Shown here piece after piece: positions 9,748-20,954 of a stretch of 64,000 nt of DNA (position 1 is its first letter; each line of letters opens with the position of its first letter). The stretch comes from Paracoccus aminophilus JCM 7686 (lineage in GTDB: Bacteria; Pseudomonadota; Alphaproteobacteria; Rhodobacterales; Rhodobacteraceae): positions 1,586,001 through 1,650,000 of the forward strand of contig NC_022041.1 of NCBI RefSeq assembly GCF_000444995.1, given 5' to 3'. The position numbers and the translations under genes were made by a program. The notes beneath the pieces are model-generated. The model was given only the letters and a program-made list of their open reading frames with translations, made no database searches and was not told the origin of the DNA.

Positions 9748-11010
9748 ATGAATATCCTGATCCTCGGCAGTGGCGGGCGCGAACATGCGCTGGCTTGGGC
9801 CATCCGCCAGAACCCGAAATGCGACCGTCTGTTCGTCGCGCCGGGCAATGCTGGGATCGAAGGCGTCGCGCGCTGCGTCAATCTGGACATTCTCTCGGGC
9901 GCGGATGTGATCCGCTTCTGCGAGGAAGCCGCGGTCGACTTCGTCGTGGTCGGCCCTGAGGCGCCTTTGGCGGCTGGCGTGGCCGATGCCTTGCGTGAGG
10001 CCGATATTCTGGTCTTTGGCCCCTCGCAGGCGGCGGCGCAGCTCGAAGCCTCGAAAGCCTTCACCAAAGAGGTCTGCGACGCTTGCGCCGCGCCGACCGC
10101 CGCTTGGGCACGCTTTGCCGAGGCAGAGCCTGCCCGCGCCTATATCCGCGAAAAGGGCGCGCCGATTGTCGTCAAGGCCGATGGGCTGGCGGCGGGCAAA
10201 GGCGTCACCGTCGCTCTGACCGAGGCCGAGGCGATTGCCGCGATTGATGACGCGTTCGGCGGGGCTTTTGGCGCGGCTGGGGCCGAGGTCGTGATCGAGG
10301 AGTTCATGGAGGGCGAAGAGGCCAGCTTCTTCGTTTTGTCCGATGGCACCGATTGCCTACCGATTGGCACGGCTCAGGACCATAAGCGCGTCGGCGACGG
10401 TGATACCGGGCCGAATACTGGCGGCATGGGCGCCTATTCGCCCGCGCCGGTGCTGACGCCTGCGCTGCAAGAGCAGGTCATGGCGCGGATCGTGCGCCCG
10501 ACGGTTGCGGAAATGGCGCGGCGCGGCACACCCTTCCAAGGGGTGCTTTACGTCGGTCTGATGATCAAGGACGGCGAGGCGCGTCTGGTCGAATATAACG
10601 TCCGCTTCGGCGATCCCGAATGTCAGGTGCTGATGATGCGTCTGGGCGCGCAGGCGCTCGATCTGCTTCATGCCTGCGCCGAGGGCCGTCTGGCCGATGC
10701 CCGCGTCAACTGGGCCGACGATCATGCGTTGAGCGTGGTTCTGGCCGCGAACGGCTATCCCGGCGCTTACGAGAAAGGCACGGTCATTCGCGGGCTTGCG
10801 GGCCTTGCCGACGACAGCCACAACAAGGTCTTTCACGCAGGCACCGCAGAGAAGGATGGCCAGATCATCGCGACTGGCGGTCGGGTTCTGGCCGCGACCG
10901 CGCGCGGCGCGACCCTGCAAGAAGCCCATGACCTCGCCTATGCTCTGGCGCACTCGATCGACTGGCCGGAAGGATTTTATCGCCGCGATATCGGTTGGCG
11001 GGCGCTTTAG
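9748..11010 (+). CDS. purD: Phosphoribosylamine-glycine ligase (GAR synthetase)
   Basis: 420 aa ATP-grasp enzyme of purine synthesis joining 5-phosphoribosylamine and glycine. The N-terminus MNILILGSGGREHALAW is diagnostic; GPEAPLAAGVAD, KADGLAAGKGV, the HKRVGDGDTGPNTGGMGAYSP block and VEYNVRFGDPECQ follow. The ATG at 9748 is preceded by GAAGGAAGG and replaces an upstream in-frame opening that is antisense to xseA. Length is normal for the family. Confidence 0.97.
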   Translation: MNILILGSGGREHALAWAIRQNPKCDRLFVAPGNAGIEGVARCVNLDILSGADVIRFCEEAAVDFVVVGPEAPLAAGVADALREADILVFGPSQAAAQLEASKAFTKEVCDACAAPTAAWARFAEAEPARAYIREKGAPIVVKADGLAAGKGVTVALTEAEAIAAIDDAFGGAFGAAGAEVVIEEFMEGEEASFFVLSDGTDCLPIGTAQDHKRVGDGDTGPNTGGMGAYSPAPVLTPALQEQVMARIVRPTVAEMARRGTPFQGVLYVGLMIKDGEARLVEYNVRFGDPECQVLMMRLGAQALDLLHACAEGRLADARVNWADDHALSVVLAANGYPGAYEKGTVIRGLAGLADDSHNKVFHAGTAEKDGQIIATGGRVLAATARGATLQEAHDLAYALAHSIDWPEGFYRRDIGWRAL

Positions 11011-11013
11011 GCC

Positions 11014-11042
11014 TTTTCATCCCCCTCGCCCGGACATATTAA
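11014..11042 (+). promoter_or_regulatory. Candidate promoter of the leuA leader
   Basis: TTTTCA (11014-11019), a 17-nt spacer, then TATTAA (11037-11042). Transcription would begin around 11049-11050, at or next to the leader-peptide ATG at 11050. That would explain the absence of a Shine-Dalgarno sequence there. Predicted by eye only. Confidence 0.45.
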
Positions 11043-11049
11043 TTCGCCC

Positions 11050-11148
11050 ATGACACGGACACGCCCCATATTCCCGGCCCAGAACGCGCAAATCGGCGCG
11101 CGCTTCGCCGTGAGCCTCCGTGGTCTCCTTCTTCTTACGCTTCACTGA
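11050..11148 (+). CDS. leuL: leuA leader peptide (LeuL-like), 32 aa
   Basis: Short ORF 75 nt upstream of leuA ending LRGLLLLTLH. Six of its last ten residues are leucine, with codons CTC-CTT-CTT-CTT-ACG-CTT at 11125-11142. No SD is seen before the ATG; an in-frame GTG at 11110 would give a 12-aa version. The Leu codons overlap exactly the 5' arm of a 10-bp pairing with the leuA ribosome-entry region. This is the signature of ribosome-mediated leucine attenuation, which has been predicted upstream of leuA in alphaproteobacteria. Not experimentally supported here. Confidence 0.75.
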   Translation: MTRTRPIFPAQNAQIGARFAVSLRGLLLLTLH

Positions 11149-11223
11149 GCGGGTCTCCGGGCCACCGCTCAGGATGGGATGCGCCCGGTTCAAGACCACC
11201 CCAGCGTAAGAAAGAATGAGCAA
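11120..11223 (+). promoter_or_regulatory. leuA attenuator: alternative RNA pairings after the leader peptide
   Basis: Four elements can be seen. (1) 11132-11141 TTCTTACGCT, within the Leu codons, is perfectly complementary to (4) 11203-11212 AGCGTAAGAA, 11 nt before the leuA ATG. (2) 11145-11152 CTGAGCGG is complementary to (3) 11165-11172 CCGCTCAG, nested inside. A competing pairing, GTGGTCT (11120-11126) with AGACCAC (11193-11199), cannot form together with 1-4 except as a pseudoknot. There is no T-run, so control is more likely of translation initiation than of termination. A ribosome stalled on Leu codons would mask arm 1 and free the leuA start region. Confidence 0.65.
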
Positions 11224-14069
<2,846 letters not shown>

Positions 14070-14078
14070 GGTGCCCCC

Positions 14079-15005
14079 GTGGCGCGCAAGGGCCCTGATT
14101 TTGCCACTCCGGTCCGGCGCGTCCTGATTTCGCTGCTGGTTCTCGTTCTGCTGAGCGCATTCCTGTTCTGGCGGATCGACGGTCCGCGGGCCGAGCGAAT
14201 GCGCTCGGCTTTCGTTGATCGCTTCGTGCCGGGCTTCGACTGGGCCTTGGCGCCAATGACGAAGCTCTCGAATATGGTGTCGAGCTATCAATCTTACGCC
14301 CGGCTCTATGATCAGAACAAAGAGCTGCGCCGCGAGCTGCAGAAAATGTCCGCCTGGAAAGAGGCGGCGGTTCAGCTTGAGCAGGAAAATGCCAAGCTTC
14401 TTGCCCAGAACAACGTCCGGCTTGACCCTGCACTGACCTCGGTTTCGGGCGTGGTGATGACCGACAGCGGCTCGGCCTTCCGCCAGTCGGTGCTGCTCAA
14501 TGTCGGGCTGCGCGACGGGATTGTCGATGGCTGGGCGACCATGGACGGGTTGGGCCTTGTCGGCCGCATCTCGGGCGTTGGCGAGACGACGAGCCGGGTC
14601 ATCCTGCTCACCGATCCCTCCTCGCGCATTCCGGTGCTGATCCAGCCTTCGGGCCAGCACGCGCTGCTCAGCGGCGACAACACGCCCTTGCCCTATCTCG
14701 AATTCATCGAAAGCCCGGAGAATGTCCGGCCGGGAGACCGGGTGACCAGTTCGGGCGACGGCGGGGTCTTTCCGCCGGGCCTACTGGTCGGTCAGGTCGC
14801 CTTGGCCTCGGACGGGCGGTTGCGCGTGCGCATGGCCGCCGATTATGGCCGCCTCGAATTCCTGCGCGTGTTGCGCAGCCATTCCGCCGAGCAGCTTGCC
14901 GATTCGGGCCTCTTGATCCCGCCGCCGATCCCCGAATTCGTCGGGCCTCAGATGCCGCCGGGCTTCACTCCGCCGACCAAGCGCGGAAAAGCGCGCCATG
15001 ATTGA
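14079..15005 (+). CDS. mreC: Rod shape-determining protein MreC
   Basis: 308 aa, GTG start 9 nt after mreB. Short cytoplasmic basic N-terminus, one membrane segment (about residues 14-33: LISLLVLVLLSAFLFW), a periplasmic coiled coil (about 65-110, YDQNKELRRELQKMSAWKEA) and two beta-barrel domains. It links cytoplasmic MreB to PBP2 and MreD. The C-terminus is Pro-rich (IPPPIPEFV..., using residues visible near 285-305). It overlaps mreD by 8 nt. Confidence 0.94.
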   Translation: MARKGPDFATPVRRVLISLLVLVLLSAFLFWRIDGPRAERMRSAFVDRFVPGFDWALAPMTKLSNMVSSYQSYARLYDQNKELRRELQKMSAWKEAAVQLEQENAKLLAQNNVRLDPALTSVSGVVMTDSGSAFRQSVLLNVGLRDGIVDGWATMDGLGLVGRISGVGETTSRVILLTDPSSRIPVLIQPSGQHALLSGDNTPLPYLEFIESPENVRPGDRVTSSGDGGVFPPGLLVGQVALASDGRLRVRMAADYGRLEFLRVLRSHSAEQLADSGLLIPPPIPEFVGPQMPPGFTPPTKRGKARHD

Positions 15006-15534
15006 CCGGATGCGCCACCGCCGCTACGTCGGCATGGTGCTCTATGCGCTGGTGATGCTGGTCTTTCTGCTGCTCCGGCTGTTGCCGCTTGCGCCGGGCA
15101 AGGTGCCATGGCCGGGCGCGGATCTCTCGCTTTGCCTGACGCTGGTCTGGGTGCTGCGCCGTCCCGAACAGGTGCCGGTCCTGCTGATCGCCACGGTCTT
15201 TTTTATCGAGGATCTGCTGTTGCTGCGCCCGCTTGGCCTGTGGACCGCGATTGTCATTCTTGGCACCGAGGCTGCACGCATTCGTGAGCCCCGTTGGCGC
15301 GAATTGCCGTTTATGATTGAATGGTTGCGCGTCGCACTTCTGATTGCCCTGATGACCCTTGGCTATCGCATCGCATTGGCCATTTTCTTCGTTCCGATGC
15401 CCGCCTTGGGGCAGGTGATCCTGCAATATCTGGCGACGATCATCGCTTATCCGGTGCTTGTCGTGGCGGCGCGCTGGCTGCTCGGTCTTTCGCGTGTGGA
15501 TTACATCGAGGCCGAAATCATGAGGCAACGTTAA
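14998..15534 (+). CDS. mreD: Rod shape-determining protein MreD
   Basis: 178 aa integral membrane protein with about five hydrophobic helices, starting inside the mreC stop region and ending 3 nt before mrdA. Low sequence conservation is normal for MreD; position and topology support the call. Confidence 0.9.
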   Translation: MIDRMRHRRYVGMVLYALVMLVFLLLRLLPLAPGKVPWPGADLSLCLTLVWVLRRPEQVPVLLIATVFFIEDLLLLRPLGLWTAIVILGTEAARIREPRWRELPFMIEWLRVALLIALMTLGYRIALAIFFVPMPALGQVILQYLATIIAYPVLVVAARWLLGLSRVDYIEAEIMRQR

Positions 15535-15537
15535 GCG

Positions 15538-17481
15538 ATGAGAAAATCGCCCAAAGATATCGTCGAGAGCACGCGCAGCATTTCGCGCCGTGCGCTTTTG
15601 CTGGGCTCGGTGCAGGTCGCGGCGGTGGCGGCCTTGGGGTTGCGGCTGCGCTCGATGCAGCTCGACCATGCCGATCAATACCGGATGCTCTCGGACGGCA
15701 ACTCGATCAAGATGCGGCTTTTGCCGCCGACGCGCGGCCTGATCCTCGACCGCAATGGCATGGTCATCGCGGGCAATGAGCAGAATTACCGCGTCACGAT
15801 CACGCGCGAGGAAGCCGGCGATGTCACCGCCGTCATGGGCAAGCTGCGCCAGATCATCCCGCTCTCGGACACCCAGACCGCGACGCTGATGACTGAGATC
15901 GACAAGCGCAGCGCCATCACCCCGGTCAGCGTGGCCGATCGCCTGAGCTGGGACGAATTCGCCTCGATCGCGGTCAATGCGCCCTCGCTGCCCGGCGTTT
16001 CGCCGGAATCCGGCCTGTCGCGGATTTATCCCCGCGCCGAAGATTTCGCCCATATTCTGGGCTATGTCGGCCCGGTTTCGGACTACGACCTCGCCAAGAT
16101 CGAAAACCCCGATCCGGTGCTGCGCCTGCCCGAGTTCCAGCTTGGCAAGGTCGGGGTCGAGGCAAAGCTCGAGGATGATCTGCGCGGCAAGGCCGGGGCC
16201 CGGCGCATCGAGGTCAATTCCGCCGGGCGCGAGATGCGCGAGCTCTCGCGTCAGGAGGGCCAACAGGGCTCGACCGTCCAGCTGACCATCGACTCGGCGC
16301 TGCAAAACTTCGCGACCCAGCGCTTGGGGACGGAAAGTGCCGCCGCCGTGGTCATTGATGTCACCAATGGCGATCTGGTCGCCATGGCCTCGGCGCCGTC
16401 CTTCGACCCCAATATGTTCGTGCGCGGAATTTCCTCGGCCGATTACTCGGCGCTGATGAACCACGACCACCGCCCGCTTGCCGACAAGACCGTGCAAGGC
16501 GTCTATCCGCCCGGTTCGACCTATAAGATGGTCTCGCTTTTGGCCGGGCTTGAGGCCGGGGTCATCAACGGCGGCAGCCATTTCTATTGTCCGGGCTATA
16601 TTCAGGTCGCGGGCCGCAAGTTTCACTGCTGGAGCCGCGGCGGACATGGTTCGGTCTCGCCGACCCAGAGCCTCGAGAAATCCTGCGACGTCTTCTATTA
16701 CGAGCTGGCCCAGCAGCTTGGCATCGACCGCATGTCGGCGATGGCGCGCCGTCTGGGCGTCGGCATCCGCCACGATCTGCCGATGTCCGCGGTGGCCGAA
16801 GGCATTGCGCCCGACCGCGACTGGAAAAAGAAGCGCTACAAGCAGGAATGGCAGATCGGCGATTCGATCAACGCGAGCATCGGTCAGGGCTATGTTCTGG
16901 CCTCGCCGCTGCAATTGGCCGTGATGACCGCGCGCGTCGCCACCGGCAAGGTCGTCGAGCCGCGTCTGGTGCGCTCGCTCGACGGCGTCCAGATCCCGAC
17001 GCCGGAATTCGAAAGCCTCGGCATCCCGGAACCGGCCCTGCGCATTGCCCGCGCGGGTATGGATGCGGTGGTCAATGGTGCCTCGGGGACCGGCGCGAAA
17101 TCCAAGATCGTCGCGCCGCAATGGCGGATGGCGGGGAAATCGGGCACGTCTCAGGTCCGCAACATCACCGCGGCCGAGCGCGCCCGCGGCGTTATCCGCA
17201 ACGAGCAACTGCCGTGGAACCGCCGCGACCATGCGCTCTTTGTCTGCTTCGCGCCCTTCGACAATCCGAAATATGCGGTCTCGGTCGTGGTCGAGCATGG
17301 GATGGGCGGCTCGACCGCTGCCGCGCCGATTGCCCGCGACATCCTGCTGTTTGCACTGGCGGGCGGCTTGCCGCCGCTGACGGCCTATCCCGAAAGCCAG
17401 CGCGGCAACATCGACGCAACCTTCAAATCGCTCAAGCTCGCGCCCACCGTGGTGGCACAGGCCGGGCGCGCGAGAGCGTGA
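15538..17481 (+). CDS. mrdA: Penicillin-binding protein 2 (peptidoglycan D,D-transpeptidase)
   Basis: 647 aa class B PBP. One N-terminal membrane anchor (about residues 18-40), a PBP dimer domain with the typical RGLILDRNGMVIAGN entry, and a transpeptidase domain with nucleophile S327 in PPGSTYK, SxN as SCD (in LEKSCDVFYYELA) and KSGTSQ. It cross-links lateral-wall peptidoglycan with its partner glycosyltransferase RodA, the next gene. The second motif reads SCD rather than SxN, as is common in PBP2 proteins. Confidence 0.96.
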   Translation: MRKSPKDIVESTRSISRRALLLGSVQVAAVAALGLRLRSMQLDHADQYRMLSDGNSIKMRLLPPTRGLILDRNGMVIAGNEQNYRVTITREEAGDVTAVMGKLRQIIPLSDTQTATLMTEIDKRSAITPVSVADRLSWDEFASIAVNAPSLPGVSPESGLSRIYPRAEDFAHILGYVGPVSDYDLAKIENPDPVLRLPEFQLGKVGVEAKLEDDLRGKAGARRIEVNSAGREMRELSRQEGQQGSTVQLTIDSALQNFATQRLGTESAAAVVIDVTNGDLVAMASAPSFDPNMFVRGISSADYSALMNHDHRPLADKTVQGVYPPGSTYKMVSLLAGLEAGVINGGSHFYCPGYIQVAGRKFHCWSRGGHGSVSPTQSLEKSCDVFYYELAQQLGIDRMSAMARRLGVGIRHDLPMSAVAEGIAPDRDWKKKRYKQEWQIGDSINASIGQGYVLASPLQLAVMTARVATGKVVEPRLVRSLDGVQIPTPEFESLGIPEPALRIARAGMDAVVNGASGTGAKSKIVAPQWRMAGKSGTSQVRNITAAERARGVIRNEQLPWNRRDHALFVCFAPFDNPKYAVSVVVEHGMGGSTAAAPIARDILLFALAGGLPPLTAYPESQRGNIDATFKSLKLAPTVVAQAGRARA

Positions 17482-17482
17482 G

Positions 17483-18622
17483 ATGAGCTATCTCGACTAT
17501 AAATCCGAGCAGACGCCGACCGGGCTGAAGAAGATCCTTTACCTGAATTGGCCGCTGGTCTTTCTGCTGACCGCGATTTCCTGCACCGGCTTTCTCATGC
17601 TCTATTCGGTCGCGGGCGGCCGGGTCGAGGTTTGGGCGCAGCCGCAGATGTATCGCTTCGCCGTCGGCATGGTGGCGATGATCGGGCTGGCTTTCGTGCC
17701 GATCTGGTTCTGGCGCTCGATCTCGGTCGTGGCCTATCTGATCTGCGTGCTGCTGCTCGTCGCGGTGGATTTCATCGGCTATGTCGGTATGGGCGCGCAG
17801 CGCTGGCTCGATCTTGGCCCGATCAAGCTGCAACCCTCGGAAATCACCAAGATCGCGCTCGTGCTGATGCTCGCGGCCTATTACGACTGGCTGCCGCTGG
17901 AAAAGGTCTCGCGCCCGCTTTGGGTGCTGATCCCGGTCGTGCTGATCCTCTTGCCGACGGGTCTTGTGCTTGAACAGCCCGATCTTGGCACCGGGCTCAT
18001 GCTGATCATGGGTGGCGGCATCGTCATGCTGATCGCAGGCGTGAGCCTGTGGTATTTCGGGGCGGTCATCGCGATTGTCGCCGGGCTCGTCTTTGGCGTC
18101 CTGCACACGCGCGGCACCGAATGGCAGCCGTTGCACGACTATCAATATCGCCGCATCGACACCTTCCTTGACCCCGGGGCCGATCCTTTGGGCGCGGGCT
18201 ATAACATCATGCAGGCGCAGATCGCGCTTGGCTCGGGCGGCTGGTCGGGACGCGGCTTCATGCAGGGCACGCAATCGCGGCTGAACTTCCTGCCCGAAAA
18301 GCACACCGACTTCATCTTCACCACGCTGGCCGAGGAATTCGGCTTTGTCGGGGCGATGTCGCTTCTCGTGCTTTATGCGTTGGTTCTGGGCTTTTGCACC
18401 TATTCGGCTTTGACCAATCGAGACCGGTTCGCCAGCCTGATGACCTTTGGCATCTCGGGCACATTTTTCCTTTATTTTCTGGTGAATATGGGCATGGTCA
18501 TGGGGCTGATGCCGGTCGTGGGCGCGCCCTTGCCGATGGTGAGCTATGGCGGCACGCAGCTGATGATCCTTCTGATGGCCTTTGGCATGGTGCAATCCGC
18601 CCATGTCCACCGGCCGCGCTAG
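17483..18622 (+). CDS. rodA: Rod shape-determining peptidoglycan glycosyltransferase RodA
   Basis: 379 aa SEDS-family polytopic membrane protein (about ten helices). Conserved SEDS features include GAQRWLDLGPIKLQPSE, EQPDLGTG, the LNFLPEKHTDFIFTTLAEEFGFVG block and the C-terminal PMVSYGGTQLM. It polymerises lipid II glycan strands together with PBP2. It begins 1 nt after the mrdA stop and ends the cell-elongation cluster. Confidence 0.96.
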   Translation: MSYLDYKSEQTPTGLKKILYLNWPLVFLLTAISCTGFLMLYSVAGGRVEVWAQPQMYRFAVGMVAMIGLAFVPIWFWRSISVVAYLICVLLLVAVDFIGYVGMGAQRWLDLGPIKLQPSEITKIALVLMLAAYYDWLPLEKVSRPLWVLIPVVLILLPTGLVLEQPDLGTGLMLIMGGGIVMLIAGVSLWYFGAVIAIVAGLVFGVLHTRGTEWQPLHDYQYRRIDTFLDPGADPLGAGYNIMQAQIALGSGGWSGRGFMQGTQSRLNFLPEKHTDFIFTTLAEEFGFVGAMSLLVLYALVLGFCTYSALTNRDRFASLMTFGISGTFFLYFLVNMGMVMGLMPVVGAPLPMVSYGGTQLMILLMAFGMVQSAHVHRPR

Positions 18623-18637
18623 ACCGGGACCTGCCGC

Positions 18638-19558
18638 ATGAAAGTTCTCTTCGCCGCCCCGTCCAAGGATTGGGCCAGTTGGCAGCCCGCGCTTGAGGCC
18701 GCCTGCCCCGAGATCGAGCTTCACCGCGACGGCGATCCGGCAAGCTTTGATGCGCTGATCTATGCGCCGGGCTATCCCGAAAATGGCGAGATCCTCGACT
18801 TCACGCCCTTCACCCGGGCGCGCGTCGTGCAAAGCCTCTGGGCCGGGGTCGAGCGGATCGTGACCAATCCGACCCTGACCCAGCCGCTCTGCCGGATGGT
18901 CGATCCGGGGCTTGAACGCGGCATGACCGAATATTGTCTGGGCTGGGTCATGCGCGCCCATCTCGGCATGGATCTCTATGCGCAGGACGGGATTTGGCGC
19001 GGCAAGACCTGCCCGCCGCTCGCGACCAGCCGCCGGGTCACCATTCTCGGCATGGGCGAGCTTGGACGCGGCCTTGCCGCCGCCCTTCGCCCGCTTGGCT
19101 TTCGGGTGGCGGGCTGGTCGGTCTCTGGCCGCCCGGTCGAGGGGATCGAGACTTTCGCCGAGGCCGATCTGCCCGCGGCCTTGGCACGCGCGGAAATCCT
19201 TGTCGCGCTTTTGCCCGATACGCCGGGCACGCGCGGGCTTTTGAACCGCGAGACGTTGGCGCTGCTGCCCGAGGGCGCTTGGTTGGTGAATGCCGGGCGC
19301 GGCACGCTCTTCGACGAGGCCGATCTTCTGGCCGCGCTCGATGCGGGGCGTCCGGGCCATGCCGTGCTCGATGTCTTCTCGGCCGAGCCACTCGCCCCCG
19401 ACCATCCGTTCTGGTCCCATCCGCGCGTCACCGTCACCCCGCATATCGCGGCGGCGACCCGGCCCGAGACGGCCGCGCTGATCGCCGCCGACAATCTGCG
19501 CCGCGCCATGCGGGGCGAGCCTTTGCGCTTTCTGGTCGATCGCACCCGCGGCTATTGA
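18638..19558 (+). CDS. D-2-hydroxyacid dehydrogenase, GhrA-like (glyoxylate/hydroxypyruvate reductase A)
   Basis: 306 aa, close to E. coli GhrA (312 aa). The Rossmann motif ILGMGELGRGLAAALRPLGF (about residues 131-150) ends in GWSVSGR rather than an acidic residue, favouring NADPH. The catalytic Arg lies in NAGRGTLFDEADL, Glu in FSAEPLA and His in TPHIAAAT. It would reduce glyoxylate to glycolate and hydroxypyruvate to glycerate. It follows rodA by 15 nt but has no functional link to it. Relevant because the window also encodes two other glyoxylate-consuming routes (glcB and bhc). Confidence 0.8.
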   Translation: MKVLFAAPSKDWASWQPALEAACPEIELHRDGDPASFDALIYAPGYPENGEILDFTPFTRARVVQSLWAGVERIVTNPTLTQPLCRMVDPGLERGMTEYCLGWVMRAHLGMDLYAQDGIWRGKTCPPLATSRRVTILGMGELGRGLAAALRPLGFRVAGWSVSGRPVEGIETFAEADLPAALARAEILVALLPDTPGTRGLLNRETLALLPEGAWLVNAGRGTLFDEADLLAALDAGRPGHAVLDVFSAEPLAPDHPFWSHPRVTVTPHIAAATRPETAALIAADNLRRAMRGEPLRFLVDRTRGY

Positions 19559-19708
19559 GGCCGCCCGTCAGCAATCCCGTTTGCCGCTTCAGGCGGTGGG
19601 TTGTGGTATTTGTCGATTTCTGCTAATCGTGCGCGCCAGCCGAACGCAAGCTCGGGTCCGCGCCTTTGTCGCGGTGCCTCCCATACAATTTGAAACCGGA
19701 TCTTTCCG

Positions 19709-20905
19709 ATGCAAGCCAGCATGTTCCGCATGGCCCTGCTTTTGGGCCTGCTCTCCGCCGTCGGTCCCTTTGCGATCGACATGTATCTGCCCGCCTTGCC
19801 CCAGATCGCCCATGATCTGGGCGCGAGCGACGCTCGGGCGCAACAAACTCTTTCGATCTATTTCCTCGTCTTCGGCGTCGCCCAGATGATCTATGGCCCG
19901 ATGGCCGATGCCATTGGGCGCCGCAAACCGCTGCTGATCGGGGTCGGACTGTTTCTGGTCGCTTCGCTTGCGGCGACGCTTGCCCAGGACATGACCACGC
20001 TGATCATCGCCCGCGCCTTCCAGGCTTTGGGTGCTGCGACCCTGATGGTCGTGCCGCGTGCGATTGTGCGCGACAGCGCCACCGGCACCGATGCGACCCG
20101 AATGATGGCCGCGATCATGATCGTGATCTCGATCTCGCCGATGCTGGCGCCGATGTTCGGTTCGGGCGTCATGGCCTTCGCGGGCTGGCGCTCGATCTTC
20201 GGCTGCCTTGCCGCCGCCTCTGTTATCGCGCTTTTGCTGATCCTCTTCGTTCTGCCCGAAACGCAGGACCCGAAAGATCGCCAGCCGGTCCGGCTCGACG
20301 CGATGCTTGCGGGCATGAAGACACTTCTGCAATCGCGCCGCTTCATGGGGCTCTCGATGATCGGTGGCTTTGCCATGGCGAGCTTCTTCGTCTATCTCGC
20401 CGCCGCGCCCTTCGTCTACACCGGCCAATATGAGCTGAGCCCGACCGGCTTCTCCGTGGTCTTCGCGATCAATGCGATCGGCTTTTTCGCCGCCTCGCAA
20501 TTCGCGGGCCGTCTGGGCGAGCTGCTGGGGATGGAGCGGCTGATCGCCTATGGCGTCACCGGCTTCCTGATCGCTACGGCCCTGCTCACGCTGGTCGTCT
20601 GGGCAGGCTTCCAATCGCTGCCGCTGATCGTGGCCGGGCTTTTCATCGCCAATGCCTTCCTTGGCGTGGTGATGCCGACCGCGATGGTGCTCTCGCTCGA
20701 CCCCCATCCCCAGATCGCGGGGCTCGCCTCGTCGCTTGGCGGGACGCTGCAAATGCTGACCGGCTCGGCGATGATCGCGCTTTGCGGCGGGCTGTTCAGC
20801 AAGGGCGCGATTGGCATGGTCGGCGCCATTCTGATCTGCGCGGCACTGGCTTGGGTCTCGGCCGTGCTCGCCCTGCCACGTCTGCGCTTGGCCTTGCGCG
20901 CCTGA
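19709..20905 (+). CDS. Bcr/CflA-family multidrug efflux MFS transporter
   Basis: 398 aa, 12 predicted helices. Family hallmarks: LSAVGPFAIDMYLPALPQI at the N-terminus (DHA1 Bcr type), the motif-A loop GPMADAIGRRKPLLIGV, and RAFQALGAATLMVVPRAIVRD (motif C region). Drug/H+ antiport at the inner membrane is the family role; the actual substrate is unknown. An in-frame start at 19709 with a nearby purine tract is consistent. Convergent with kup. Confidence 0.9.
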   Translation: MQASMFRMALLLGLLSAVGPFAIDMYLPALPQIAHDLGASDARAQQTLSIYFLVFGVAQMIYGPMADAIGRRKPLLIGVGLFLVASLAATLAQDMTTLIIARAFQALGAATLMVVPRAIVRDSATGTDATRMMAAIMIVISISPMLAPMFGSGVMAFAGWRSIFGCLAAASVIALLLILFVLPETQDPKDRQPVRLDAMLAGMKTLLQSRRFMGLSMIGGFAMASFFVYLAAAPFVYTGQYELSPTGFSVVFAINAIGFFAASQFAGRLGELLGMERLIAYGVTGFLIATALLTLVVWAGFQSLPLIVAGLFIANAFLGVVMPTAMVLSLDPHPQIAGLASSLGGTLQMLTGSAMIALCGGLFSKGAIGMVGAILICAALAWVSAVLALPRLRLALRA

Positions 20906-20921
20906 CGCGCCCTGACCTCTT

Positions 20922-20954
20922 CGGCCAGCGGATCAGATATTGATCTGCTGGCCG
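20922..20954. terminator. Long hairpin between the efflux gene and kup, spanning the kup stop codon
   Basis: CGGCCAGCGGATCA (20922-20935) pairs with TGATCTGCTGGCCG (20941-20954) over 14 bp including one G-T, with loop GATAT. It overlaps the last codons and stop of kup. Probably a shared structure ending both convergent transcripts; no T-run on either side. Confidence 0.45.

Noticed and set aside
14965..19444. Very long antisense open frames (for example 14965-17298 and 17432-19444, minus strand)
   Set aside because: They are opposite well-supported mreD, mrdA, rodA and GhrA-like genes, are Arg/His/Asp-rich and match no family; typical of high-GC codon bias.
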